A stretch of DNA of 38,959 bases, taken from the NCBI RefSeq assembly GCF_001552535.1, contig NZ_BCRJ01000019.1:1-38959 (forward strand), given 5' to 3'. Source of the stretch: Nocardioides jensenii JCM 1364 = NBRC 14755. Its GTDB lineage: Bacteria > Actinomycetota > Actinomycetes > Propionibacteriales > Nocardioidaceae. Under the pieces are notes generated by a model. The model was not told the DNA's origin and made no database searches. It was given only the letters and a program-made list of their open reading frames with translations. Made by a program: the position numbers and the translations under genes. Positions 16,569-25,010 of this stretch are shown in pieces (the first letter of the stretch is position 1; the number at the start of each line of letters is the position of its first letter).

Positions 16569-16877
16569 TCAGGCGGCGGAGGCGACCACGTCGCCGGTGC
16601 GGCGCACGACGGGGATCGGCGTGGTGGCCAGCTCGAGCGCGAGCTCTTCGCGAGCCACGGCCTCGCTGACGTCGCTGAGCACGTTCGAGAGCGGCACGTC
16701 GAGCGCATTGCACAGCGAGGCGAGAAGCTCGGACGACGCTTCCTTCTGACCGCGCTCGATCTCAGAGATGTAGCCGAGACTGACGCGGGCTTCCGCGGAG
16801 ACTTCGCGCAGGGTCAGGCCGCGCCGCATCCGCTGCGAGCGCAAGACCTCGCCGAGCAGTCGACGAAACAGCACCAT
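16569..16877 (-). CDS. clgR: XRE-family regulator ClgR
   Basis: ClgR activates the clp protease genes and other stress genes in actinobacteria. The 102-residue protein has a helix-turn-helix at about residues 12-66, with the family's hallmark recognition region [23 protein letters not shown]. The C-terminus is shorter than in M. tuberculosis and ends VVASAA. C-terminal alanines of this type are recognised by ClpP proteases in ClgR/PopR proteins, giving feedback control. The ATG at 16877 has GAGAGGAC eight bases upstream. In other actinobacteria clgR lies between pgsA or cinA and recA; here it keeps that relative order but is separated by inserted genes. No CGC-Y-N-A-N-R-GCG ClgR site is visible in its own upstream region. 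Confidence 0.93.
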   Translation of the reverse strand: MVLFRRLLGEVLRSQRMRRGLTLREVSAEARVSLGYISEIERGQKEASSELLASLCNALDVPLSNVLSDVSEAVAREELALELATTPIPVVRRTGDVVASAA

Positions 16878-17082
16878 GGGCCCGTCCTCTCTCCGTTGAT
16901 GGGTCCAACGCTACCTGTTCCCGGTTTCTTCCCGGGCACGACTATGCCGAAGGCTGAAATCCGGAGCCTGGGCGGAGGGCCTGCGCCTACCTCTCGACCC
17001 CGGGTCGCGACGCGGGTCCGGCCGCCGTCGGCGGGCCGCGCCACGCGGGTGCGGGCGCCCGTGTCCGGGCAGGTCTTGCCGT

Positions 17083-17088
17083 TACGTT
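17083..17088 (+). promoter_or_regulatory. Probable -10 box of the GH15 gene
   Basis: TACGTT ends seven bases before the ATG at 17096, with no ribosome binding site between, which suggests a leaderless mRNA. The rest of the 16878-17095 gap holds the divergent clgR leader and no other clear signal. Confidence 0.45.
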
Positions 17089-17095
17089 GGCTGAC

Positions 17096-18868
17096 ATGGC
17101 TTTGCAACCGATTGAGGACTACGCCCTGCTCGGGGATCGGCACACGGCGGCGCTGGTCGGCCGCAACGGCTCCATCGACTGGCTGTGTCTGCCGCGGTTC
17201 GACTCGTCGGCGTGCTTCGCGGCCCTGCTCGGCACCGAGGAGCACGGGCACTGGCAGTTCGAGCCGGTCGAGCCCTACGAGACCACCCGGCAGTACGTCG
17301 GCAGCTCCGCAGCGCTGGAGACGACGTTCACGACGACGTCGGGCGTGGTGACGATGCTCGACGTGATGCCGGTCGGCGACCGCCGGGCCGACGTCGTACG
17401 CCGGATCATCGGGGTGAGTGGCACGGTGCGGCTGCGTCACGAATGGGTGGTGCGCACCGACTACGGCAAGGTCCGCCCCTGGGTGCGCCGGGCGAAGCTG
17501 GACGGCATCGAGGTGATCGTGGCGATCGCCGGTCCGGACAAGCTCGTCCTGCGCGGTCCCCGACTCCCGCACGCCTCCGACCACCGGCACAGCGACGAGT
17601 TCGACGTCGCCGAGGGCGAGCATCTCACCTGGTCCACCACCTGGATCCCGTCGTACGCCGACCTGCCCGCCTCGATCATCGAACCCGCGCGGATCACCGA
17701 GACCATCGACGAGAGCGACGAGTGGGCCTCGCGCTGCCGTGCCGACGTGCCGCACCGGGAGCTGGTGATGCGGTCGTTGATGACATTGCGGCTGCTCACC
17801 CACAAGCACACCGGCGGCATCGTCGCGGCACCGACCACGTCGCTGCCCGAGGACTTCGGCGGTGAACGCAACTGGGACTACCGGTTCTGCTGGTTGCGCG
17901 ACGCGTCACTGACCCTGGAGGCCCTGCTCACCGCCGGCTACACCGACGAGGCGGAGCTGTGGCGCGACTGGCTGCTGCGCGCCGTCGCCGGCGATCCCGA
18001 GGACCTGCAGATCATGTACACCGTCGACGGCGGCCGGCAGCTGCCCGAACACGAGCTCGATCACCTGCCCGGGTACGCCGGGTCCCGCCCGGTGCGCATC
18101 GGGAACGGCGCGGTCGACCAGCGTCAGACCGACGTGCTGGGAGAGGTGATGATCGCGCTCGAGCTGGCCCGTGAGGCAGGCCTCGCGCCGAACGACGACT
18201 CGTGGGCCCTGCAGCGTGCCCTGGTCAACGCCCTGGCCAAGGACTGGCAGGAGCCCGACAACGGTCTGTGGGAGATCCGCGGCCCGCTGCGTCACTTCAC
18301 CCACTCGCGGGTGATGGTCTGGGCCGCGTTCGACCGCGCCGTCCGCGCCGTCGAGCGGCATGATCGTCCCGGCGACGAGGTCGATCGGTGGCGCCGGCTG
18401 CGCGACGACGTACGGGACGAGGTGATGGCGCGCGGCTTCAATACCGAGCACAACACCTTCACCCAGCACTACGACACCACCGAGGTCGACGCCTCCCTGC
18501 TGGTGCTGCCCCTGGTCGGCTTCATCGACGGTGAGGACCCGCGCATGCTCGGCACCATCACCGCCATCGAACGCGACCTCATGCGGGACGGGCTGCTGCT
18601 CCGCTACCGCACCCAGTCCGGCGTCGACGGGCTGGCCGGCGACGAGCACCCGTTCCTCGCCTGCTCGTTCTGGCTGGTCTCGGCCTACGCCGCCGCCGGG
18701 CGGCACGACGACGCGCGGGCGTTGTTCGACAGGCTGGCCGCCCTGGCCAACGACGTGGGGCTGCTGGCCGAGGAGTACGACCCGGGCAACCACCGGATGG
18801 CCGGCAACTTCCCCCAGGCGTTCAGCCACCTCACGCTGGTCCAGGCCGCCTTCCGCCTCGACGCCTGA
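17096..18868 (+). CDS. Glycoside hydrolase family 15 protein (glucoamylase/trehalase type)
   Basis: This 590-residue cytoplasmic enzyme belongs to GH15, which hydrolyses alpha-glucosidic bonds. An N-terminal beta domain starts IEDYALLGDRHTAALVGRNG and contains the SIDWLCLPRFDS segment. An (alpha/alpha)6 barrel follows. The hallmark GERNWDYRFCWLRDAS is at about residues 256-271, GNGAVDQRQTDVLGE is in the middle, and LLAEEYDP (about 557), which holds the probable catalytic Glu, is near the end. In related actinobacteria proteins of this architecture include the GH15 trehalase, so trehalose is a reasonable but unproven substrate. The ATG at 17096 is preferred over a TTG at 17087 that overlaps the -10 box. 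It converges on the nuclease gene over a strong hairpin. Confidence 0.92.
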   Translation: MALQPIEDYALLGDRHTAALVGRNGSIDWLCLPRFDSSACFAALLGTEEHGHWQFEPVEPYETTRQYVGSSAALETTFTTTSGVVTMLDVMPVGDRRADVVRRIIGVSGTVRLRHEWVVRTDYGKVRPWVRRAKLDGIEVIVAIAGPDKLVLRGPRLPHASDHRHSDEFDVAEGEHLTWSTTWIPSYADLPASIIEPARITETIDESDEWASRCRADVPHRELVMRSLMTLRLLTHKHTGGIVAAPTTSLPEDFGGERNWDYRFCWLRDASLTLEALLTAGYTDEAELWRDWLLRAVAGDPEDLQIMYTVDGGRQLPEHELDHLPGYAGSRPVRIGNGAVDQRQTDVLGEVMIALELAREAGLAPNDDSWALQRALVNALAKDWQEPDNGLWEIRGPLRHFTHSRVMVWAAFDRAVRAVERHDRPGDEVDRWRRLRDDVRDEVMARGFNTEHNTFTQHYDTTEVDASLLVLPLVGFIDGEDPRMLGTITAIERDLMRDGLLLRYRTQSGVDGLAGDEHPFLACSFWLVSAYAAAGRHDDARALFDRLAALANDVGLLAEEYDPGNHRMAGNFPQAFSHLTLVQAAFRLDA

Positions 18869-18901
18869 CCACGTCCGACGCGCCCGGTGGCCCCCGGGAA
18901 A

Positions 18902-18946
18902 CACGCTGCCGGCGCCCGGGAACGACTCCCGGACGCCGGCAGCGTG
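18902..18946. terminator. Bidirectional terminator hairpin
   Basis: CACGCTGCCGGCG (18902-18914) pairs perfectly with 18934-18946. After one mismatch, CCGGGA (18916-18921) pairs with TCCCGG (18927-18932) around a five-base loop. It stands between the convergent GH15 and nuclease genes, 12 bases from the nuclease stop. There is no T-run, as usual in high-GC actinobacteria. Confidence 0.85.
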
Positions 18947-18958
18947 GTGTTCAGGTGG

Positions 18959-21900
18959 CTACTTCACCACCCTGATCCTGATCTTCTTGCTCACGGCCTT
19001 GTTCAGCGTGTTGCCGGCGTACTTCACGACCGCCGTCTGGATTCCCTTCTTCGGGAACTTCCTCAGCGTGATCGTCGCGCGGCCGCCCGAGAGCGACTTG
19101 GCGTAGGTCTTGCCGGCCACGCGGACGGTCACCTTGCCGGCCACCGTCTGCCCTGCCGCCTTCAGGATGACGGTCACCTTGGCGGCCGTCTTCTTCACCC
19201 TGATCTTGGTCGGCGACACCTTCACCGTCATGGTCGGCTGGGCCTTGACGACGTTGACCGTGTTCAGGCTGAACGCGGACTTGGTGTGGTCGTCACCGAT
19301 GTAGAGCACGTGGATCGTGTGCTCGCCCACGGCGGAGAACGGGCTGACCGCCAGGCGACCCTTGCCGTCCAACAGCTCGGCAGCCGTGGTCAGCTCGCCG
19401 TCGACGTAGAGCCCGATGTAGCCGGTTGGGGTGAAGCCCTCGGCGGTGACCGTGGTGTCGATGATGATGCGCCCCGACTTGACCACGGGCCTGGTGGTGC
19501 TCAGCTTGCTGGTCACCTTCGGTGCCGCCTTGACCACCTTCACCTGCACCGTGGTCTCCGACGGGAGGTTCTGCTCATCGCCCACGAATCGGACCGTCAG
19601 GGTGTTGTTGCCCATGTCGAGCACCCGGCTGTCGAACTGCACCGTGGCGGTGCCGTCGGTCACCGTGCCGGCGCCGATCACCTCGTCGCCGAGGAGCACC
19701 TCCACCTCACCCGTGGTCGGGTTGGCGGAGGTCAGCTCGGCCACCACCTCACCGGTGCGACCGTAGGCGACCTTGTCGGCCTCGGCCGTGAGGCTGGTCG
19801 CCGTGGGCGCCAACGGAAGGCCCACCTGGGTGAGCGTCGGGTCGGCCACCGCGCCGACGGTCCAGGTGCCTTCGAGATCGGCCGGCGCGGTGAAGGTCAC
19901 CGTGGCCGATCCGTCGGTCACCGGGAACGTGCCCATCGGCACCGAGTCGGTGTCGTTGCGCAGGAACACGCGCAGCTCGGTGTTGTCCGGGCTGCCGGCC
20001 GAGGTCAGGTCGAGGTTCGACAACGTGAACGACACCTGGTCGCCGGCCGAGACGCTGGCCGGGAGACCACTCTCCACGACCTGCTGGCGAGCGAAGTCCG
20101 GGGACACCGGCTTGTGCCCCTGGAGGTAGTTGATCCACATGTCGCGGTCGATCAGGCCGGTGTCGCTGGCCTGTCCTTCCTTGAAGGCGAAGAAGTTGTC
20201 GCCACCCGCTGCCAGGAACGAGAACGTCGACACCGTGTAGGTCGCGGCCGGGTCGAGCGGCTGACCGTCGATGACCACCGAGGTGATCCGCGAACCACGC
20301 GGCTGCGTGGCGTCCTGGGTGACCCGCACGTTGTCCGAGAGGCCGAGTGCCAGGAACGGACGCGATGCGCCGTCGGGCTGCCACTGCTGCTCGAGGACGT
20401 CCTTCAACTGCGCACCGGTCAACTTGACCAGCGACACGTTGTTGACGAACGGGAGTACTCCGTTGGCCTCGGCGTAGGTGATCACGCCGTCGGTGTTGGC
20501 CGGGTTGGACGTCGTGTCGCCGGCGTAGTTCAGGTCGGTCCGCAACCCACCGGGGTTGGTGATGCCGAGGTCGGCGTCGAAGTCCGAGCCCAGCCCGTCA
20601 CGCAGTGCGTTGCCGACCAGGTCACCGAGCGTCGACTCGGCGCCACGGTCCTCCGCGCCCGCCGGGGTCTTGGCGCGGGTGATGTCGGCGGTCAGCTCAC
20701 CGACCGGCTGGTTGCCGATCTCGGCGGCGTGTGCCATGGCGGCGTCGACAATCGTCTTCACCTGGCCGACACGGGGGTACTTGCCGACCAGGACGGCGTC
20801 GTCCTCGGTGGTGCGGGCCACGTTGCGCGACTCGTAGGAGACCACGTCGCCCGTGGCCTGGTCGACCGTCAGCGAGACCTGGCCGACGTTGTCGGCGTAC
20901 TGACCGGTCTGGATGATCGGGCGGGTCGTACCGGCCTGGCCGGGGACCGGGGCGTCCCAGGCGTAGGTCTGGTGCGTGTGGCCGTTGAAGATCACGTCGA
21001 CGGAGGCGGCGAGGTTGGCCATCTCGGCGAACTCGCCGCCCTTGGCGATCTCGTCCTCGTAGCTCGATCCGACACCCTGCGTGGCGCCGGCGTGGAAGCT
21101 GGCGATGATCACGTCGGCCTCACCGTTGGCGTCGTCGCCGTCGCTGAGCTCACCGGCGACCCGGTTGACCGCTTCGACGGGGTCGCCGAAGTCGATGTCG
21201 GTGATGCCGGCGGGGCTGACCAGCGAGGAAGTCTCCTCGGTGACCGCACCCACGACGGCGACGGTGACACCGTCGACCTCGAAGGTGGCGTACTCCGGCA
21301 GCACCGGGTCGGTGGTGCCCTTGGCGTAGACGTTCGCGCCGAGGTAGTCCCACTGTGCGTTGCGGGCGTCGTCCGGCCCGATCACCCGGTCGCGCAGGTC
21401 GGCCCAGCCCTTGTCGAACTCGTGGTTGCCCACGGCGGAGGCGTCGAGACCCAGGGCGTTCATCACGTCGATGGTCGGCTGGTCACCGTCCACCGCCGAG
21501 GCGAACTCGGAGGCACCGATCAGGTCGCCGGCACCCACCATCAGCGTGCTGTCGGCGCCGCCCTGCTCGGTCAGCTCCTCGACCGTTCCGGCCCACTTGA
21601 CCGTGTTGGCGTTGATCCGCCCGTGGAAGTCGTTGACCCCCAGCAGGTTCAGCGTGACCTGGCCCGCGACCGGGGCGTCGTCGGCGGAGATGCCGACGAT
21701 CTCGGGGTCGTGGTCGGAGCTGCGGTAGACGTTGGGCTCGTAGAAGTCCGTCACGTTGTAGTTGTGCCGGCTGTACTCGAAGGCCACCGACTCACCCGAG
21801 TTGATGTTCCAGATGTCGGCGCCCTGGACGGTAGCCAGTGCCGCATCGTTGGCGAGCACGTGGTCCAGCGAGCCGGAGAGCCCACTGAAGCTGTACGTCG

Positions 21901-24190
21901 ACTCACCGGGGGTGTTCGACTCGACATTGGTGAACCCGCCGTCGTACAGCACGTGCATCGGGTCTTCTTCGGTGTAGGAGTTGAAGTCACCGGTGAGGAA
22001 GACCTTCTCGGTGCCGCGGTCGGCAGCGAACTCGTCCGCGAACGTCAGCAGCGATGCAGCCTGGCGCGTGCGGTCACCGTTCCAGCCACCCTGGCCGTCA
22101 CCGGAGTCGGCGTTGTCGCCCGAGCCGGGGCTGCCCTTGGACTTGAAGTGGTTGACGATCACCGCGAAGGCGGCGGTGTCAGCAGCTCCGGCGGGCTTGA
22201 AGGCCTGGCCCATGGGTTCACGGGCGTTGGCGAAGTCGGCGTTGCCGACCAGCACCTCGGAGGCACCGACCAGGTCGACGCTCCCGGGCTTGTAGATGAA
22301 CGCCGTGCGGATCACGTCCTGCTCCGCGGTCGGCGGCAGGTCGGCCGCGGCCGGGGACGGGGCGAACGCCCAGACGTCGGAACCGGCGGCGGCGTTCAGC
22401 GCGTCGACCAGCGTCGACAGGGCGTCGTCACGGTCGGCCTCACCGAGGGCCACCGAGTTCTCGATCTCCTCCAGGGAGACGACGTCGGCGCCGAGGGCGT
22501 TGATCGCGGCCACGATCTTGGTCTGCTGGCGCTCGAGGTCCTCGGCCTCGGCGGCACCACGCGGACCGTTGTTCGCACAGGAGTTGTCGGTGACCGGGTC
22601 ACCGGCGCGGTCGTTGTAGAACGTGCAGCCGGGAGCCCAGTCGACACCGAGCGTGTTGAAGTAGTTCAGCACGTTGAAGGTGGCGATGTGCAGGTCGCCG
22701 TCAACGGCCTCGGGGGCCGGCGTACGGGTGTTGGTGAACGTGGCCGTCGAGGCACCGTTGTCGGTGACCTGGGCGGTGGGCTGGAACTTCCACGTGTTGT
22801 TGCGGTACTCGAGGACCACCGGGCCGGTCAGGGTCGCGGTCGCGCCGACCCGCACCGGGTTGGCCTTCGAGATCCACGGCAGGGCAGTGCCCTGGTTCTC
22901 AGCATTGAAGAAGTTGAGGCTGGCGCCGTCATCGAGGACGACACCGCGGGCGGTGTTGTCGGCCTTGACGGCCTCGGCCTCGGGGGTGCCCGGGCGGGCC
23001 ACGTCGGTCCACTGGAGCAGCGGCTTGTCGCCGGTGGCCAGGCCGATCTCGCCGTACTGGTTGGTGGAGTAGGTGTTGGTGACCGTGAAGGCGTCGGTCG
23101 GGGCGAGCAGCTCACCCTCGTGCGCCTCGCGGTCGCCTTCGGTGGTCGGGTAGGCCGCGGCCAGCGGAGTGACCGCCGGGAGTGCGGTGTCGAGCTTGGT
23201 GACCCCGCCCGTCGCGGGCGTGATCTCGGTGGTGCCGTTGAACTCCGAGACCGTGCCGACGACCTGGACCGAGTCGCCCACGGCCAGGTTGGCCGCGCCG
23301 ACGGCGTTGCCGTAGACGAAGACCGCGTCGGAGGCGCCCGGGGTGGCGTCGGTGCCGGCACCGGTTCCGCCGGTCTGGATGTAGACGCCGTTGAGGCCGC
23401 CTGAGTTGTACGCCGCGGTGACGACGCCCTGCGTGGTGACGTTGTCGCCGTTGAGCGGCGAGACCGGGCCCGTGCCCTGCACCTCGGCGATGGTGGCATC
23501 GACGTCGGCCGGGGGCTCGACGCCCCCGCCCGTCCCTTCGGGGCTGGGTGCCCCCGCGTCGAAGTCTGCGGCGTTCTGGTCGGTGTCTGACCCGTCGGCG
23601 TCTCGCGAGACGGAGGCAGTGTTGCTCATGGCGGGCGCCTTGGCGGTGCCCTCCCAGACGTTGCTGTCCACGCCGACGAGGTCGACGACGGCCGGGTCTC
23701 CGGCGAACGTTCCGGTGCCGGGGTTGACCGCAGTGGTGCTGTCCTTGACCAGGATGGCGGTGCCGTTGCTGCCGCCCATGGAAACCGTGCCGAGCACGTC
23801 AGGCGAGGGCAGCGCAACCGTGCCACCGCTGCCCTTGGCCTCCTGGACCAGGAAGTGCTCGCCGGCCGGCACGGTGCCGGTCAACGGCGTCACACCCGTG
23901 GCGGCTGCAGCACCCGTGCCACTGCGCCACTGGACCGACCAGCCGTCGACGGAGATCGGCGCACCGGTCGGGTTGTGGAGCTCGATGAAGTCATGGGTGA
24001 AGGTGGCGCCGGAGTTGCCGCCGCCGCCGTACACCTCGCTGATGACGAGGCCGCTGCCGTCGGGGGCAGCACCCGCAGTGGGGGTGATGGCGAGCGTCGT
24101 AGCCGCCAGGGCGAACACGGAAATGGCAGCCAACGCAGAAGTGCGCGGCCGCCGGGTCAGGCCAGACAATGGGACTCCCAGGAACGTCAC
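18959..24190 (-). CDS. Secreted ExeM/NucH nuclease fused to UshA-like 5'-nucleotidase
   Basis: This 1743-residue exported protein begins with a signal peptide (about 1-42, twin Arg then a hydrophobic core, ending TPTAGA). Next come a lamin-tail domain (about 47-180, LVISEVYGGGG) and OB-fold-like segments (about 230-460). The ExeM/NucH nuclease domain (about 498-830) has ATFNVLNYF, SLEEIEN, LTGDFNSY, LDHVLA and SSDHDPE. The calcineurin-like 5'-nucleotidase part (about 848-1345) has VNDFHGR, GDLIGAS, GNHEFDKG and NGHTHQ, followed by the nucleotidase C-terminal domain. Three Ig-like repeats end in a basic tail (KKIRIRVVK). One chain could thus degrade extracellular DNA and then release phosphate from the nucleotides. 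The GTG at 24190 has no good ribosome site; a TTG at 24169 with GGGAG five bases upstream is a real alternative and leaves the signal peptide intact. Confidence 0.93.
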   Translation of the reverse strand: MTFLGVPLSGLTRRPRTSALAAISVFALAATTLAITPTAGAAPDGSGLVISEVYGGGGNSGATFTHDFIELHNPTGAPISVDGWSVQWRSGTGAAAATGVTPLTGTVPAGEHFLVQEAKGSGGTVALPSPDVLGTVSMGGSNGTAILVKDSTTAVNPGTGTFAGDPAVVDLVGVDSNVWEGTAKAPAMSNTASVSRDADGSDTDQNAADFDAGAPSPEGTGGGVEPPADVDATIAEVQGTGPVSPLNGDNVTTQGVVTAAYNSGGLNGVYIQTGGTGAGTDATPGASDAVFVYGNAVGAANLAVGDSVQVVGTVSEFNGTTEITPATGGVTKLDTALPAVTPLAAAYPTTEGDREAHEGELLAPTDAFTVTNTYSTNQYGEIGLATGDKPLLQWTDVARPGTPEAEAVKADNTARGVVLDDGASLNFFNAENQGTALPWISKANPVRVGATATLTGPVVLEYRNNTWKFQPTAQVTDNGASTATFTNTRTPAPEAVDGDLHIATFNVLNYFNTLGVDWAPGCTFYNDRAGDPVTDNSCANNGPRGAAEAEDLERQQTKIVAAINALGADVVSLEEIENSVALGEADRDDALSTLVDALNAAAGSDVWAFAPSPAAADLPPTAEQDVIRTAFIYKPGSVDLVGASEVLVGNADFANAREPMGQAFKPAGAADTAAFAVIVNHFKSKGSPGSGDNADSGDGQGGWNGDRTRQAASLLTFADEFAADRGTEKVFLTGDFNSYTEEDPMHVLYDGGFTNVESNTPGESTYSFSGLSGSLDHVLANDAALATVQGADIWNINSGESVAFEYSRHNYNVTDFYEPNVYRSSDHDPEIVGISADDAPVAGQVTLNLLGVNDFHGRINANTVKWAGTVEELTEQGGADSTLMVGAGDLIGASEFASAVDGDQPTIDVMNALGLDASAVGNHEFDKGWADLRDRVIGPDDARNAQWDYLGANVYAKGTTDPVLPEYATFEVDGVTVAVVGAVTEETSSLVSPAGITDIDFGDPVEAVNRVAGELSDGDDANGEADVIIASFHAGATQGVGSSYEDEIAKGGEFAEMANLAASVDVIFNGHTHQTYAWDAPVPGQAGTTRPIIQTGQYADNVGQVSLTVDQATGDVVSYESRNVARTTEDDAVLVGKYPRVGQVKTIVDAAMAHAAEIGNQPVGELTADITRAKTPAGAEDRGAESTLGDLVGNALRDGLGSDFDADLGITNPGGLRTDLNYAGDTTSNPANTDGVITYAEANGVLPFVNNVSLVKLTGAQLKDVLEQQWQPDGASRPFLALGLSDNVRVTQDATQPRGSRITSVVIDGQPLDPAATYTVSTFSFLAAGGDNFFAFKEGQASDTGLIDRDMWINYLQGHKPVSPDFARQQVVESGLPASVSAGDQVSFTLSNLDLTSAGSPDNTELRVFLRNDTDSVPMGTFPVTDGSATVTFTAPADLEGTWTVGAVADPTLTQVGLPLAPTATSLTAEADKVAYGRTGEVVAELTSANPTTGEVEVLLGDEVIGAGTVTDGTATVQFDSRVLDMGNNTLTVRFVGDEQNLPSETTVQVKVVKAAPKVTSKLSTTRPVVKSGRIIIDTTVTAEGFTPTGYIGLYVDGELTTAAELLDGKGRLAVSPFSAVGEHTIHVLYIGDDHTKSAFSLNTVNVVKAQPTMTVKVSPTKIRVKKTAAKVTVILKAAGQTVAGKVTVRVAGKTYAKSLSGGRATITLRKFPKKGIQTAVVKYAGNTLNKAVSKKIRIRVVK

Positions 24191-24339
24191 GGACAGAACG
24201 GTCAGGGGAAGTGCCAGCCCGAACTGACAGGTGACCGGGAACCGTCATGCTGCCCCATCATCCGCAACCTGACCAGTGGAACCGGCAAACTTTCGGTAAC
24301 ACATTGATGCACGAACTGATTTCCGGCCCCTGGTGGTTG

Positions 24340-24386
24340 GCGACGAATTTGTCGCGACTGCGCCAGGAAAGCGACAGGTTCGTCGC
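24340..24386. promoter_or_regulatory. Two tandem palindromes GCGAC-N6-GTCGC
   Basis: The same arms occur twice, at 24340-24355 (spacer GAATTT) and 24371-24386 (spacer AGGTTC), with starts 31 bases apart, about three helical turns. They lie between the pgsA stop and the nuclease start, 150-200 bases upstream of the latter. This looks like a pair of repressor or activator sites for the nuclease gene. The stems are too short to be convincing pgsA terminators. The rest of the 24191-24407 gap shows no clear promoter. Confidence 0.5.
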
Positions 24387-24407
24387 GAACTGCCCCTGGG
24401 GAGGGAG

Positions 24408-25010
24408 TCAGACGGCGCTGCGGATCTGGTGGCGCTGGCGCCAGGCGTCGCGGAAGAACTCGTAGCCGGACCACACCGTCATCGCGACGGCGCCGGCCAG
24501 GAGCACCTGGCTGAGGTAGAAGAGCACATCGCCGGGGACGTCCATCCACCCGTCGACCTGGCGCAGCGGCAGGCAGAGACCGGCCAGCGCCAGGGCCTGC
24601 AGCACGGTCTTGATCTTGCCGCTCTGTGCCGCCGCGATCACCACGTTCTTCATGATCGAGAGGCGCAGCAGGGTGACGCTCCATTCGCGTGCCAGCACCA
24701 GGATGGTCACCCACCACCACACGTCCCCCACGACCGAGAGGCCGATGAACGCCATGCCGGTGATCGCCTTGTCGGCAATCGGGTCGGCGATCTTGCCGAA
24801 GTCGGTGACCAGGTTGCGGGCGCGGGCGATGTCGCCGTCGATCTTGTCGGTGATCATGGCTGCCGCGAAGAGCGCGAAGGCGACGAGTCGCCAGGTGATC
24901 GAGTCGCCACCGTCGTGGAGCAGCGCCCACCCGAAGAACGGCACCATCACGATGCGCAAGGTGGTCAGCGCATTGGGCACGTTCCAGTTGCTGGGGGTGG
25001 TGTCGGTCAT
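24408..25010 (-). CDS. pgsA: CDP-diacylglycerol-glycerol-3-phosphate 3-phosphatidyltransferase
   Basis: PgsA makes phosphatidylglycerol phosphate, or a related phospholipid, at the inner membrane. This 200-residue protein has the CDP-alcohol phosphotransferase signature complete: Asp55, Asp58-Gly59, Ala62-Arg63, Gly72, Asp76 and Asp80 in the stretch beginning DKIDGDIARA. There are about five to six membrane helices. Its ATG at 25010 shares one base with the rimO stop (TGATG), so the two are translationally coupled. The rimO-pgsA pair is conserved in actinobacteria. Some actinobacterial paralogues of this family make other phospholipids, so exact headgroup specificity is inferred from gene order. 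Confidence 0.95.
   Translation of the reverse strand: MTDTTPSNWNVPNALTTLRIVMVPFFGWALLHDGGDSITWRLVAFALFAAAMITDKIDGDIARARNLVTDFGKIADPIADKAITGMAFIGLSVVGDVWWWVTILVLAREWSVTLLRLSIMKNVVIAAAQSGKIKTVLQALALAGLCLPLRQVDGWMDVPGDVLFYLSQVLLAGAVAMTVWSGYEFFRDAWRQRHQIRSAV

Noticed and set aside
18887..23404. Very long open frame on the plus strand opposite the nuclease gene
   Set aside because: It is a codon-bias shadow in high-GC DNA. The minus frame encodes recognisable domains, while this one has low-complexity Val/Gly/Arg/His sequence and no motifs. The same applies to long antisense frames opposite the metalloprotease (35126-38239), ftsK (32124-34979) and lhr (12817-14949).
24215..24245. PHO-box-like repeats upstream of the nuclease on the minus strand (GGTCACCTGTC and a weaker neighbour)
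   Set aside because: Only one unit resembles the Streptomyces consensus and the spacing is off by one base. Phosphate control is plausible from the enzyme but not shown here.
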